A stretch of 64,000 nt of DNA from NCBI GenBank assembly GCA_902729315.2, contig LR746271.1, positions 5,786,001 to 5,850,000 on the forward strand. Direction: 5' to 3'. The notes beneath the pieces were generated by a model, which was not told where the DNA came from, searched no databases, and saw only the letters and a program-made list of their open reading frames with translations. Each line of letters opens with the position of its first letter. Position 1 is the stretch's first letter. Positions 1-14,100 of the stretch are shown one piece after another. This DNA is from Spirodela intermedia. Its lineage: Eukaryota; Streptophyta; Magnoliopsida; Alismatales; Araceae. The position numbers and the translations under genes were made by a program.

Positions 1-3000
1 TACTACATCATACCCATAGCACTAGGTTGGGTTTAGGAGGGTTGAATGCTTTAAAATATATTTTTTTATATTTTGGCTGAAATTTAAAATTTGAGTTAGA
101 TCAAAGTGCTTATAGATTATAAATCTTATTTTATTTCTCAACGAAAAAGTATTACTTTAATTATAATTTTAAGAATTAGAAAATATTCCCTATTTTTATT
201 AAAATCTTGGGCTACTTAGACCTACTCTTGCCAAGAGTGAAATGATTTTCTTAACATAGGACATTGAAATTTAGGATGATTATTTTTACTTCATATAAAA
301 AAATACTATTAAATTAAATTGAAGGTTAGGAGAATTTCTAATATTATCATTGAGTAAATCAATTTTTCTAATCTTTAATTGATTTTATTTACCTCATTCC
401 TTAAAATAAAATCATCATAATGATGCATTTCATACATACCACATTTCTTATCCATATCATATAAATCAAAATAGGTTTTATCTTTAGAATTATCACTTAA
501 ATTCTCACAAAGGCTACAAATCTCATCATGATTTTTTTCTATAAAAGATCTTCTACAAATAGAATCTAATATATTTCTATATTACTCTAATAATCCATTA
601 TAAAAAATTATATTAAGCTATCACTTGGGTATTGCATGATAAGAATAATTTTTAAGTAGATCCTTCAATTTTTTCACACATCATGTAAGGTTTTTCTTGA
701 CCTTTGAGTAAAACTCTATATATGTTTTCTCATATTATGGGGTTTTCCAAAAAGATGAAAATTTATAAAATATTTTCTATATCTTTTCAACTAGTTAGTT
801 CCCTATCTAAGGTAGATGAACAATAGCTAGCTTTATTCCTAAGTGTATGTGGGAATAATTTCATATTTGATCATTTCTGATGTAACTTCAAGGAGATTGA
901 CTAAATCACAGATCATATAATTTTTTTCTAAATTTTGATAAGGTTCCTCTAAAAGTAATTCACAAAAATTAGGAAGAATTTGAAATATTCCTTAATTGAT
1001 CTCAAATCTAATAGTGGATCCTAATAGAACTCTAATATTGAATGGTCAGTCATTGGTAAGAATAGTCTGATTTGTTGAATAGTTATTAGTGATATGGAAT
1101 GGTCTAAAAAGTTTAGGATATGTTACCCCCCTCCTTTGATCTGATATAGTATTGACCTTTCTCCTCTTTACTATTATATATTTATTGCAGCAAAAAAAAA
1201 GAGATAAAAATAGATTTTTTTGTGCACTTTAAGAGAAAAATAAAAATATATAAATATTATATAATATATCCTAGGAACAGCACTAAAATTTGGCATGACT
1301 AGTCATCATATATTCAATCACAAAAATTTTAAATATATAAAACTAGATAATAATAATTTTCAATTTTTTAGAATTATTTTTTAGAAATATATCAATTTTA
1401 AATTGATAAATAACTCCACAATAGTCACTACTTGAACAATGATTTGGGTGAGAACAAAGTTCTGCCCAACAATTCTTGCCTAAGTAATTTCAAAAGCATT
1501 AATTGATGAAATTTAGATCTATAAATGCTAATGAATAGTAATTGACTAAAGAAGAGTTTTGAAACTTAAATTCAAGTAAAAATATTATTAATCTAAAGAT
1601 TAAACAAGTTTTACATAAATAAAATAGAGTTTAGTGACATGATAGCAATTGATATAGTTCTATAAATTTGAAAGGTTTCTCAGGGATGTCTCTTAGACAT
1701 GCACAATGTGAACACTCTAGATTCTCATGTGAAGTCCAGAGGACAAAGGTAGGTGATGGTGAAGTGTCTGTGACAATTGTCACCTAATAGAGCGAAAGTT
1801 GATGGAAATACATATCTGGTGGCTATCACCTGACAAAGCTGAAATCAATGGAGGTAGAGCATGTCTTTTGGAGCTTCTTCCTTGGGTCCACATAGCAAGA
1901 GGAGGCTTGTATTGCATTTAAAATATTTTAAAAAGACTGCAATGACTCTCTTGGTGGTTCTCTTTGCCCTCGACAATGGCTCATTCATTGGCCAACTAGA
2001 GATACGATTTCCTACCAAAGTTGTTATTTTTCTATCTAAAATATTTGGTTAGTTACTAATAATGACAATCCTTGATTATTATTGATGAAAATTTCATCTG
2101 ACTATTTTTCTCAACTTTTTCATTGATTGTTTCCCTACAAAAAAATTATGAAGTTAAATAGAATAAAATATTAATTTTCGTGTTAGTGAGATTCTAACCT
2201 CCACTAATCACCTAGCTGCATAAGTGAAGCTAAATAAATTGTTACTATACCTTAGAAACAGTAAACACATGAATGTGCTGTCTTCTCTTAATGCAAGAAA
2301 TTTTTGACATTATTTTCACTGACAAGAGTCGTCAATGATTTAGTCACGCATTAGTTGTTTTGGAGAGTTTTAGATCCATTTAAGTTTGGGCTATCTAAGT
2401 TGTTAATTCTCTTCTCTCATAAACAAAATGACGAAAATCACTTGAGAAGAAGAATAGATGGGTGATACACCCTCATGCAACACATGTGTGACAAGTTTGT
2501 ACCTTGTCCCACCTATTGGTTTGGCTTCAATGATGTGGAAGAGGAGTGATGTACATGTGTCCATGGGTCCTTAGCCACTAGAGCCTAGCTCATTGTTCCC
2601 CCCAATCTAAGTTTACCCACTTGAGCACAACATCCTCTGCATGTCAATTGTCAAGTGCCGACTGGCCACCAAGTTCCCTCTTTTTAATATTTTTATTTAT
2701 TTTATTTTTATTTATTTATACCTAAAAATATGAATTAAAATTATATAAATTACATAAGTAATCATAAATTCACATTATTTATATACAAACTATTTTTCAT
2801 AATTTAAAGTAAATATAAGACTTTATCATGAGTTAATTTATAAATAAATTATTAACTATTAGAGACTTATTAATTACCTTAAATTAAAAATCACAATTGA
2901 AAAGATGTGGCTTAGCTTCATACTTCTTACATCCCTAATGGTTGATAATTTTAAAAGTTTATGAATAAATTTTTACATTTTTTATAAAAAATTTATCATT

Positions 3001-5675
3001 AAAAAATGTGTAGTTTATATCCCTATTCAAAGATATGTGGTGAAACCCTAATTCAACTCCTCTTTTTTTCCAAACAAATGTTGTTCTGAAGCCTATAGCT
3101 ACTAGTTTCAGCAGTTTGACACCTTTCCCAACCCAATGAGATGTTACTCAACTCATTTGATCTTTCCACCATAAGATCTACATCAATGTTCTAGGGAGAC
3201 ATATATTCCACATATTAACATGTTTTGCTTGTTTCACATCAAGGTTCTATTCGACACACATATGATAATATGTTATCCCTTTCCCTCTACTAAAAGTTAT
3301 GATTTGAGTTCAATCAAATTTCTATTAAGAGACAAATAGTGGTAAAAACAAAAAGTATTCCTCATATTGAATAGAGGTTCTACAAGTTAAGTCCTGCCTT
3401 GTAATGCAATATGTTCTCCAAAATTAATTTAGGCCCTCATACTTGCCCTAACCTTGAGTAAAACTTTTGAACATGGGCTCAACTATGCCCATTTAAATCT
3501 ATTTGGCTGAACTATTCTTTTTATTTATCTGTTTATTTAGATATATGTAATGTCTAGACATTATTGGTACATGCACTATCTCCAATTGAGTTTCAGGGTT
3601 TGGTTCATGATAAAATGAAATCAAGGGTCATTGAAAGCACCAAATCAATTGATCAAAAAATATTTAGAATTACAAATTTTTCAGATTAAAATACTAAAAT
3701 AGATAAGTATAGTGATAAGCTCAAGGCCAATCTATAGGAAATGAGAATTAGACATTACTAAGTTACTATTTACTTTGATTGATAGATATAAATCAAACAA
3801 GCTCAAAGAAGAGGTGACGGTGAGTAAGAAGAATTTTTATTGTCGGAAAAAGGGAAAAATATAAAATTAACTATGTAGATGATGCTAGAGAGTTGAACAC
3901 ACACATAAAAGATTCGTAATGTGGAATCAAAATTATAAATCACCCTATTTCAGACCTACGAATACCTAACTAATTGATTACACGCAGAACATGTCAAACC
4001 TAGATGAACTTACCTCAGGCTTGTATAGTCACTAAGGCCAGACAATTTTCTCTTCGAGTAGCTATTCTAAGGATTTACATTTTGAATCGACACTTGAATC
4101 AACTAAAACATATCCAAATTTAATATGAAACCTCAATGTTGTTTCATACGAACCGACAAAATGTCAGAACATTCAAAGTTAAGTTATTTCGGTCCTAAAT
4201 GACGGCTTAAATGTGTAAGGGTTTACACAAGAGGATGGGAATACACATATAGGGATGTGATTAAATGAGAGTATTTCTATCTTTTTTGCTACAATAAAAT
4301 CAGACGAGAGTTAGTTTCTTCTCAAGTTAATCTGAACCGTTAGATTTGGAAGTCTTGTCGTAGTTATAGAAGCTTCCTAAATGTTGAGATTCACTGCACC
4401 CTCAATAAGTATGCTCTATTTGATGTTGATTGTGTAGATGTTCTTGGTAGCTTTTGATCTCCTTATTTGATGATGCCACGTGTTAGTGCATCAACCCTTG
4501 ATTCTATTATCACCTCATCTCCACATAATAAATCTCGTCCATCGAAACATATATCGACTTCTTAAAAAGCATAAAAAGATATCAAAAATTCTTGAAATTA
4601 TCTCATATTAATAAAAATAATAATTATGACTGTAAAACTCAGAGAAAAATTCCAAAAAAATCTCTAAAATATTAAACTTCATGAAATACTCAAAGAAATA
4701 ATAAATGTTTATTTTTTAATATGATAACATACTATATTATAAGATTTAAGCTCTTGAATAAAATAATTCTTACGCATTTCATGTCATAATCAGCATGTTA
4801 TGAGTCCATTGGTGCACAAAACGAGTATGATCTTCTTATAAGTCAATGCCTTTTATATTTTTAGTATTATGGTTGTGACCATTTCCACCATCAAACTGTA
4901 ACCACTTGCCACACTTGCTAAGAGCAGTAAAAAAGAAAGGTGCCATGGCCTCTTTTCACTAGTATTCCTAGTTGTGATCTCACTGCCTTATGAGATGAGC
5001 AACCTACTAGCATAAGAGTACTACACCTGCATATGAAGCAAGTTGAAGGACCAAGAATTTCAATATAATATTTTTAAAACGCAATAATAAGATGGAAATG
5101 CTAACTCAGAAAATTATGATTCAATCTCGTCTAGTGGATAAGTTGATTTAATCTTGACACATCAATCTCTCAAGAGGGCTGACCTTATGTATGTTTAAAT
5201 TAATTACAAAGATAACACCAAATATAACCAATTCTCTAGGAGCAATATTGTCCAATATTTATTAAATGACTAGGAAATACCCTACACTATTTCCCAAATA
5301 TAAGCCCACCTAGTTGTTATTTTATTGAAAAAGAGGGTTTTTCTGAATAAAATTCCAAATAAAAAAAATCCTAAAGAAATTCTATAAAGTCAACGGTGTC
5401 GGTGGGTTGGGTCCAGGGTTCGCGACCCATGTTAAAGCCCTAATTAAAGCCCAAACGGGCGCCGGCAAAAGCCTAGAAAGTGCAATCCAGAGCATTGCCA
5501 GCCTTCTCTACGCTAACCACGCATGTGTTCATGGAACTGCCACGTAGAAAGAAGATCTAGCCAGTCCAATCCGAAACCCAAAAGAGGGAAAGAAAAAAAG
5601 GGCAACCAAACAGTCTTTCGGATTAGTCCACGCCAGTTCAGAATATCCACCGACACTCCAGGAGGGCTGTGGCTA
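1..5675. other. AT-rich gene-free region
   Basis: No open reading frame here is longer than about 63 codons, and none resembles a known family in any frame. The base composition is strongly AT-rich with many short A and T runs, unlike the gene-bearing part that starts near 5.4 kb. The stretch is probably decayed transposable-element or other intergenic DNA, but I found no terminal repeats, target-site duplications or polyprotein motifs to prove that. The last few hundred bases may hold the 3' end of the oxidoreductase transcript on the minus strand. Confidence 0.6.
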
Positions 5676-7215
5676 TCAGCTGCCGACGACTACGGGCTCG
5701 AACCCTCTCTCGATGGACGCCTTCACGGCGTCCACCACCAGCTGGGTCTTCCTCGTGATATCGGGCCACTTCTTCTCCGGCTTCCCCCCCGCCCCCCTGA
5801 TGCCACCGACGAGCCTCGAGAATTCCGCCACCATCTGCGCCTCCTGCGGCAGGCCGGAGCTCACGACGTGCCGGCTGGGCAGCGGCCCCCAGCTGGTGTG
5901 GAGGTCGGAGAACTCGGCGCAGGAGGAGAAGGAGAAGGCGGCGGAACGCTCCTCCGCGGGGATGACGAAGTCGCCGGCGTGCAGCGTGCCGGCGGAGCCC
6001 ACCGCCGTGAGCTCTATCGTCATGTTGGCGAGGAAGGAGCAGTGGAAGGTCGCGGTTTGGCCGTCCTTCCAGACCAGGGAGGCGCCGCAGGAGAGGATGA
6101 CACCGGCGGCGTTGGTGACCGGGTGGCGGAGCGCCACCACCGACTCCGGCAGCTCGTAGTCGACCGCCCAGAGGATGCCGCGGATGCAGTACCAGCCCAC
6201 GTCTCCCAGCGCCCCCAACCCGTCCAGCTCGGGCTTCACCCGGATGTCGTTCTCCAGGAAGCTTGGGCCTGCGACGAAGGTGAAGATACTGTTCACCTGC
6301 CCGCCGCAGAAGAAGAAGATGATGATGATGGGGAAGAAGAAGAAGAGGAAGACTAGAATGAACAACGTCTATCGACAGAATCGAACCCATGAATCATCAT
6401 CATCATACAGAAGCTCGATCGACGAGATTACTCCTGCGAATTAGATCGACCCATTTGACGACGAGGGTTTGGGAGTAATCGCGCAGCCGGATGAAGAAGA
6501 CTTGCATTCATCGGTTCGACAGAAGATTTCGATCATACGGAAGATTTCGATCGATCAGATTTCGGCAGCGAACTAAATTGACACGATTTGGGCTAAACGT
6601 CGAGAGGAAACATCGTCAGGGAAATTCGACGACGAGGAATCCGGATTCGTGATAGATAATCAAGAAATATTAATTAAATCTTGTCAGATTTCGAAAATTT
6701 TCCTCTCTCGGGGAGTATGAATCGAGTGTTCGTACCGTTCTGAGCTTGCCGAAGCGGACGGGGTCGGAGAGGAGCTCCCTCATGGCGGCGGTGCGGGGGT
6801 GGTGCATCCACATGGTGGAATCCATGAACTGGACTCCGGCGGCGTCGCAGGCGGCGAGGATCTCATCGAGGTCGGCGGCGCAGAGCGCCGCCGGCTTCTC
6901 CAGGAGGAGATGCTTCCCGCTCGCCGCCGCCGCCACCCCCCAGCGCAGGTGGAGGCTGGTGGGGAGGGGAAGGTAGACGGCGTCCACGCGCGGGTCTGAG
7001 AGGACCTCCTCGTAGCTACCGTAGGCGGCGACGGCGGCGGCGTCGAGGCCGTTGTCGGAGAGGAAGCGGCGGGACTTCTCCAGGGAGCGGCTGCCGACGG
7101 CGACGACGGCCGCGTTGGGGGCCAGCCCGATAGCCCGCGACAGCTTCCTGGCTATCATCGCGCACCCAATTATCCCGAACCGCACAGTCCCCTCCTCCCC
7201 TGCGGCGGAGGCCAT
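5676..7215 (-). CDS. Gfo/Idh/MocA-family oxidoreductase (At4g09670-like)
   Basis: Predicted NAD(P)-dependent oxidoreductase of unknown plant substrate, 366 residues from two exons: complement(6736..7215) and complement(5676..6296), joined in phase 0 across a 439-base GT-AG intron. The N-terminal Rossmann fold shows the nucleotide loop GIIGCA at about residues 14-19 and the family EKP signature at 106-108, whose lysine is normally catalytic. The C-terminal half carries a stretch conserved in plant members (LDGLGALGD, then ILSCGASL). The length matches plant relatives of about 360 residues. The ATG at 7215 precedes the Rossmann strand by about ten residues, and a TATA-like run lies about 55 bases upstream. 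Known family: trans-dihydrodiol dehydrogenase-like proteins. The actual reaction is not known to me. Cytosolic by absence of a leader. Confidence 0.9.
6297..6735 (-). other. intron of the oxidoreductase gene
   Basis: Single intron, bounded on the minus strand by GTACGA at the 5' end and GGGCAG at the 3' end. It contains two close copies of GAAGATTTCGATC (on the plus strand near 6522 and 6541). Confidence 0.85.
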
Positions 7216-7269
7216 TATCCCTCCTCCCTTCTATCTCTCTCCCTCCCTGCCTGCCTTTCTCTCTCTGCC

Positions 7270-7281
7270 TATATATATATA
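7270..7281 (-). promoter_or_regulatory. putative TATA box of the oxidoreductase gene
   Basis: An alternating TA run lies about 55-65 bases upstream of the minus-strand ATG at 7215, beside a short CT/GA run. The spacing allows a transcription start near 7240 with a very short 5' leader. This is inferred from position and composition only. Confidence 0.4.
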
Positions 7282-7426
7282 CAGATCTCTCTCTCTCTCT
7301 CGCTCGGCACAAAGATCTCCTTCCTGGGCTGATGTGCATGTAGACCTACTGGGCCTGCTGGGCTTCCCTCCGCCGGTCTGTCCCAGAAGGCACCTCAGTT
7401 AACCACACGGCTTTTGTCCCTTGCAT

Positions 7427-7467
7427 AGAGATAGATAGATAGATAGAGATAGAGAGAGAGAGAGAGA
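7427..7467. repeat. (GATA)n/(GA)n compound microsatellite
   Basis: About five GATA units pass into a run of GA. It lies between the start of the oxidoreductase gene and the 3' end of TAF11. Confidence 0.9.
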
Positions 7468-8048
7468 AGGGATATCACTGTGACGGAATAGAATGTTCCA
7501 TGCTAGGTTCAACGAGGATTTGATCACCCAGATTATGAAAGACATCGTGGAAGATAGGATCTAAGCTGGGACCTGTAAACCCTGCTGTCCGGCCCTCACA
7601 GAGACTGGATTAGGGCAATACCAGCCCTGATTTTCAGCCCTAAACCAGAGAAAAATCATGCTGCTCTCCAGACCGACTGCTCACCCATCGACAGACACAC
7701 CCTATTCATACATACTTGGAAGAAATCATCCATATTAATAAAAGGCAAAGGAACCGATTAGATTGACAAACATGAAAGAAAAATGGGAGAAAAATGATTC
7801 AGAGTTTTATATGCTGTGGAACATTCTGCTTCATCAGCAACGTCATCTGTGGGACCGAGGGGTTTATCAAAAACTGTAGGCATATATACATCCCGGGGAG
7901 GAGGAGGAGGAGGAGGAGGGGAGGTGGCGCTATACATGGAATCCATCCAAACCCTTCTGCCGCAGAGGAACAGCAAAAAATATGCATCAAATTGGCGTTT
8001 GTAAAACTTAGTTTATTCCAGAATATCAGGTTTGAGCCGATACCTTCT

Positions 8049-10280
8049 TCAGTGGAACAGCCTGGGAACCGATTGCTTGGGTATTTTGCCTTCGAGCTTC
8101 AGCCTCCTGTAAGCCTCCCTGATGTGGCAGGGTCTGAGGGGCCCGCTCTCCTTCCGCTCGGTCATGATTATCCGGCCTGCTGTTCCACGTGAATGAAGTT
8201 AAGAACAGTGCTTCAAAGTAAAAACCCATCTCATCTGCATCTCAATCTCAGACTGCGGCCCGCAGAAACCGGCTGATCCAGTGTGTAACCAGAATTGTAG
8301 TAGGAAGCCTTGAGGTTTTACCATAAAGGAGTGAAGAGCAATTCTGCCATCATAATCCCCAAGTTTTTCATTCCAGGCGTGGATTAAGGAGCGGTGAAGC
8401 TCATAGAGTCAGTATTTGAGAGGGAGGAATGTATGAGCAGATCATGGATGAAATCTAGAATGTAACATGAACGAAAATAAGATATATCGGCAGTAGCACT
8501 GCAAGAGAAATTCGACTCCAGTTCTGGAAAGAGATGTCCACTTGCCTATCTCGACGAGTTCCCCAACAAACATTTTCGCCATTCCACACACAACAATAGT
8601 CATGGGCACGGAAACCTTCTGACTTCCAGTCACATTGGTCAAAAGCTGCAGCAGAAGGAGTTCTCTTAATCGAAAATAATCCAGTCAAACTCCAAGGCAT
8701 CCATACTCGACAATTACAGAATCGTTTGGTTGTCATATGTCCCGAGTACAAAATAAATTATTGAGAAATGATATATTTGATACCTTCTTCATGTTGGATC
8801 TCTGGAAATTAGACCTTCGAAATGACTCGTATCTGTTCATTTGCTCCTTTGTAAATTGGGCCAATAATCCCCTGTAAGATTGAAAGCCGATATCAGATAG
8901 AGATCCGTTAAACAGGAAACCTAATAATAAATATCTACACCTCATTTCCTAGATCTCGAACTACCATGCACTTGGTTCTTCGACCAAGTAATGGGGAGCT
9001 TTGCTTGAATAATTTCTCCTATCCATGTAAGCATGGTGCCTTATGAATAAATTGATAATAGTTTCCCATTGAAGCAATAAGTTGGTCGCTTTGTTTTTAA
9101 TGACATAAAACACCGACACTTTTAGAGGGGACGATCCTCAAAACGTCAGCTTAACAAAACAATCGCCACTTTCCGTATGAATTATGATTAGTCTCATGAT
9201 GAACCTGCGACTGAATGGTAGGCAGAAAATCGAAAAGACTACCTACGAATAACATGAGTGAAGCCAGAGCTCAAAAAAAAAAACAAAACGTAAATGTTTA
9301 CCGAGAATTTTTGTGGATAAGAATGATAAGAGTGGTCATAATTTTTCCAAAAGGTAGGATGCAATCCGAGATGACGTAGACTGATGTGATGAGAAAAAAA
9401 CTGGTGTTGCAGCACTGTCCTCGACAAAAAAAGATCACTGGGAAGCTCACGATTTAATCAGACGCTCTGGCCTTGGAAAACTTGGGACTCGCTTCGCAGT
9501 GAATTTTCAGAAATTGGAAAGGCAATTTCCACGCGAATGAGCATGGACACGCCAACCAATGAGGCAAAGAAAGAGAAAACTCATCACCAAAGGGAAGAGG
9601 AACATCATGAGAGAAATAGATCCGAAGCAATGAGAAACACAAACAAAAATAATACGCAGACGAATTCGTCAGTAATGCGGAACTGGGAAATTCATCAAAC
9701 GGTCAAACTTCATCCAGGAAAAATGGTATCCGGGGAGTTCTCATTATATGCAGGCCTAGAAAAAAAAACACACGGTGACGGGTACAAATCTTGCAAAAGG
9801 GAAGAGGAAACAATCCCTTCATGACCGAATCTGCTTGAAGAAAGAAAAATCTATCCTACATTATAAAACGATATTCATTATCCCTTCCCTTCTTTCTAGG
9901 GTTTGTTCTCTCGGCGGGAGTGACGAGAATCACGGAGAGATCACCACTCACTTTATCTTGTCAACCTTGTGAAGATCGCCAGAGTGGAGCCTTCCAATGT
10001 CCACCTCCACATTATCCTCCTCCTCATCCTCATCGTCCTCCTTCCCTCCCCCCTCCCCTCCTCCCCCCAAATCCCCGGAAGCCGCCCCCACGCCGCCAGA
10101 TGAGATGACCGGGGTGGAGAACGACGGCGCGCCCTGCTGCGATGGGCCCCCGCCGTCATCCTCAGACTCGCCGGAATCTTCTTGGGAGCCGACGGCCTCC
10201 TCCTCCGGCGGCGCCGCCGGCGACCCCGGCGGGGAAGCTTCCAACTCCGCCTCGATCGCTGCCTCGAAAGGGTCCCTCAT
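8049..10280 (-). CDS. TAF11: TFIID subunit TAF11
   Basis: Transcription initiation factor TFIID subunit 11, a histone-fold protein that pairs with TAF13 in the nucleus. Four exons on the minus strand, 9952..10280, 8784..8871, 8546..8645 and 8049..8176, give 214 residues with all phases consistent. The N-terminus (MRDPFEAAI) and a Ser/Gly/acidic linker are typical. The TAFII28 histone-fold domain occupies about residues 115-214, with YESFRRSNFQRSNMKK, VSVPMTIVVCGMAKMFVGEL and the C-terminal REAYRRLKLEGKIP clearly visible. Introns 1 and 2 are GT-AG. Intron 3 must use a GC donor (AG|GCAAGT) to keep the frame, because a GT donor nearby leads to a stop. Transcribed divergently from ABCF5. An upstream in-frame ATG at 10307 would add nine residues, but the family starts at 10280. 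Confidence 0.93.
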
Positions 10281-10336
10281 CACCTCCCCCGCCCCTCCGA
10301 GGAACAAACGAGAAACTAATCATCATTGACTAGCTC

Positions 10337-10510
10337 ATATATATATATATATGTATATATACTCCTGGAAGGGCCCATATCAAACCAGTCGGGCCCACTA
10401 AAAATGGGCTTATTGGGCTAATGAGTCAATAACCAACCAAAACAGGCCCACCTGGAGCTGCCGCGTGCATCCGATTTGGGCCCATTTATTTGTAGGCCCA
10501 GTTTTTTAGG
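10337..10510. promoter_or_regulatory. TAF11/ABCF5 intergenic promoter: TATA run and Site II cluster
   Basis: A long alternating TA tract (10337-10362) lies just upstream of TAF11. It is followed by at least six GGCCCA/TGGGCC/TGGGCT-type elements between 10371 and 10500 on both strands. Such Site II elements are known TCP-factor targets in promoters of growth and translation genes. The remaining spacer to 11170 has no coding potential I can support and probably holds the ABCF5 5' leader. Confidence 0.55.
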
Positions 10511-11170
10511 CCAAAAATAGGTTTTTTCAATACTAAATACTATTAAAATACGGGTGGAAAATATATTTATGAATATATAAAAATATATAAATAATATTTG
10601 CGTTCTAGAAAAGATCCAACTTTTTCGACAGACCGGGCTGTGGGCGCGAGGCGCTCGTGGCCCCACAGCATCAAGTACGGCCACAGAAAAGGGCACGTGG
10701 CGAAATCCGAGTGGAGGAATGGTCGTCGGATGATCTGGAGGCCCCCGACCCACACATTCGCACCCCAGCGTTATCTCCCGCCTAGACACGAACCAATTCC
10801 AAATACCCCTCAAGATAAGTAGAGTAACCAAACTACCCCTCCAACGGTGCCCTCCAGGATATAGCTTTGGGGCAATATTGTTATTTATGTCTGTCAGGGG
10901 TATTTAGGGAGTTTAACAACTTCTGGGGTGGGAAGGAATGCAGAAAAAATGGTAAAAGGAGAGGTGGGATTTTAGATTTTCTTTAAATATCCTCCCATCC
11001 GAAGTGTTCCGCCCCACACAATACAGTCTCTGGTTTCTCTGCGGCGTCGCTTCTCGCCGGCGGGGAGAACTCCAGGTAGCAGAGGGGAGGAGGAGTCTCC
11101 CTCTGGGAAGGTAGCTTGGCGGTGCGTCTGTCTGGGATGTGGTAGGGATTCTGGAGGAGGGGTATCATCT

Positions 11171-14100
11171 ATGGATCTGACGGCGAAGCTCTGCGGGATG
11201 AAGCTGCGGTCGTCTGCCTTCCTCGCGGGGCCGCCCATTTTGGACGCCCATGCGCCTCAGGTAAGGGGATGCCATGGGGTGTCGGTGCCGTTCAAGCGGG
11301 TGCAGGTCTCGGCGTCGAGGGGCGCCGGTGGAGGATTGTCCAGGGGTAAGAATCCCAGGCTCGCTGCTCGAGTGCTGCCCCCTGCGGCGACGATCGATAC
11401 CGTGGTCGCCGAGGTGGACACGGATGACGCGGCCGTCGATATTGAGTCCCTTTTCTCGGAGTCCGGTGGTGGGGAAAGCAGCGGGCAGAGGAGGCAAGGG
11501 AAGAAGAAACAGAGCGTTGGCGCGTCGGGTGTGTCGTCCGGGGTGCGGCTAGAGAACATCAGAAAGAGTTTCAAAGGGGTGACGGTGCTTAAGGATGTGA
11601 GCTGGGAGGTGAAGAAGGGGGAGAAGGTGGGGCTGGTTGGTGTGAACGGGGCTGGGAAGACTACGCAAATGAGGATTATCGCGGGCCTGGAGGAGCCCGA
11701 CTCGGGTAATGTGATCAAAGCCAGGGAAAACATGAAGATTGCATTTCTGAGCCAGGAATTCGCTGTCTGCCAGAGCAATACGGTGAAGGAAGAGTTTTTG
11801 ACTGCCTTCAAGGAAGAGATGGAGGTTGCACAGAGGCTGGACAAGGTGCAGAGAGCACTGGAGAACACAGTGGAGGACTTGGAACTGATGGGGCGGTTGT
11901 TGGACGAACTGGACTTGCTTCAAAGACGATCCAAGGACGTGAATCTCGGCGAGGTGGACATTAAAATTAGCAAATTAATGCCTGAGCTTGGTTTTGCACC
12001 AGAGGACTCTGACCGCCTGGTGGCATCATTCAGTGGCGGTTGGCAAATGAGAATGTGCCTTGGAAAAATCCTTCTTCAGGTATATTCATGTGTTGATGTT
12101 TCGTAATTTATTATTGAATAAGTAGACTCTTTTATTTGGATTATTGTGGAGCTCCATAGAATCTGGCTGTTCTTACTTAATATGTCTCTTGGCAGCCGAT
12201 CTAATTTTGTTTTATTCAACGTTTTGTGATAGTGGAAGAGGCTTGACTTGTCTATGCAAGATGCCCCTCGTCAAAATAATCTTTTGATTGACAAGAATCA
12301 TCCTATTGCAGAAATACACATCAGTGATGAAAACCTATTTCTTTATTTGGTTCCATTTATTGGTCGGTTAGTATTCATGACTAGTTTTTTTTTACCCTCA
12401 CCTAGCATCTAGCTAGCTACCTTTGTATTCACTTTGTGCGAATTAGGTATTTATTTTACATTCAGATAGGAATGATTAAACCTTCAGATATTTACTTCAC
12501 TTTTAGTTTGTTCCCCTAGATTATACGTTATCATTTTTCGTAATCTTCGTATTCTTTCACCATCTATTATGGTAGCGCATGTCATGTTCGATTGGTTTAA
12601 TGATTTTCTGTGTGCTAAAATTCTGCTTCTCCACACTTTTCATTGGTCCTTATTTTCCTCGTTCACTGTTGATGAGCTGTTTTAGATTTGTGAAAGGATG
12701 ATAAGGTATAGAAGACATGAGAGATTTTATTACCCACTACTGATTCCGAAAGTACAAAATGGGCTCCTCTTTGCTGAGAACTGCTTTTGAATTTGCTTTA
12801 GAGGTTGACTTGGTTTTAAACTGGACTTCTTTACTGAGTGAGGGAACATTTTTGAGTAGCGGATGTTTACTTTTGCATGTTCTGGGCAACAGCCCATGCT
12901 CGTGCTCCTGCTTGGGATGGGATTGTTTTGGAATACACGTGCAGCTATGTTCTTCTACATATTTTTCTCTCTCTTTTATCATCCATTTGCGATTCTACTG
13001 TCTTTGGTTGGAGATACTGTTTGTGCTTGTTGACCAAGGAGAATGAATGTGCAGGAACCTGATCTTTTACTACTGGATGAACCCACAAATCATCTTGATC
13101 TGGACACAATTGAGTGGCTTGAAGGTTATCTTACAAAGCAGGTCGTGCCCATGGTCATCATCTCACATGACAGGGCCTTCCTCGATCAATTATGCACAAA
13201 GATTGTTGAAACTGACATGGGAGTTTCTAGAACTTTCATGGGAAACTACTCTGAGTATGTTTTGGCTAAAGCAACTTGGGTAGAAGCTCAATATGCAGCA
13301 TGGGAGAAGCAACAGAAGGAAATTGATCATACCAAAGACTTGATAAGCAGACTGGGAGCAGGAGCGAATTCTGGCCGCGCATCCAGTGAAGAAAAGGTAC
13401 ACACTGCTGTCTTAGCCTCAATCTCCTAGAGAGCTACATGCGTCACAGTCCATTCCCCTCCACCAGCTATGTAAATTGATCTTGAAGTCAGTTTTTTGTG
13501 TGGATTATCTATACCACTCTTTTATTTTAACATCATGTTTTCTCGACAGAAACTGGAAAAACTCCAAGAGGAAGGGCAAATCGAGAAGCCCTTCCAACGG
13601 AAACAAATGAAGATCAGATTCCCCGAACGTGGAAGGAGTGGCAGAGATGTAGTAATGATAAACAACCTAGAATTTTCTTATGGTGATGAGGTATGTGAAA
13701 GAGAACATCGTCTAATTATATTGTCTCCACGCAAACCTAAATATCTCAATTCCTATTACCGATTTCTTTTTCAGATGCTATTTAATGGTGCAAATCTACT
13801 GGTTGAGAGAGGCGAAAAAATTGCCATCATCGGCCCGAATGGCTGTGGGAAGAGCACATTACTAAAACTGATAATGGGTTATGAGAAGGCCAGAAGTGGT
13901 GAAGTTGTGCTCGGTGATCATAATGTCTTGCCAAACTATTTTGAGCAGAATCAGGTACTCTGCCTTTTTCCTTCCTTTTTTTTTTTTTTTCCAATTTCTG
14001 TGATCATCGATCATTTCTTTCAGCCATCATCTGCTGGATATGGTACCATCTGTGTATCCTAATGAAAATTTTCGGAATCCACCAACATTGATTCCTAAAC

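Noticed and set aside
1861-2052. 63-codon frame in the AT-rich left end
   Set aside because: Too short, no motif and no splice context; probably chance.
5523-6390. Frames of 277 and 250 codons overlapping the oxidoreductase second exon
   Set aside because: They are shadows in other frames; only the frame at 5676-6296 carries the family motifs and joins exon 1 in phase.
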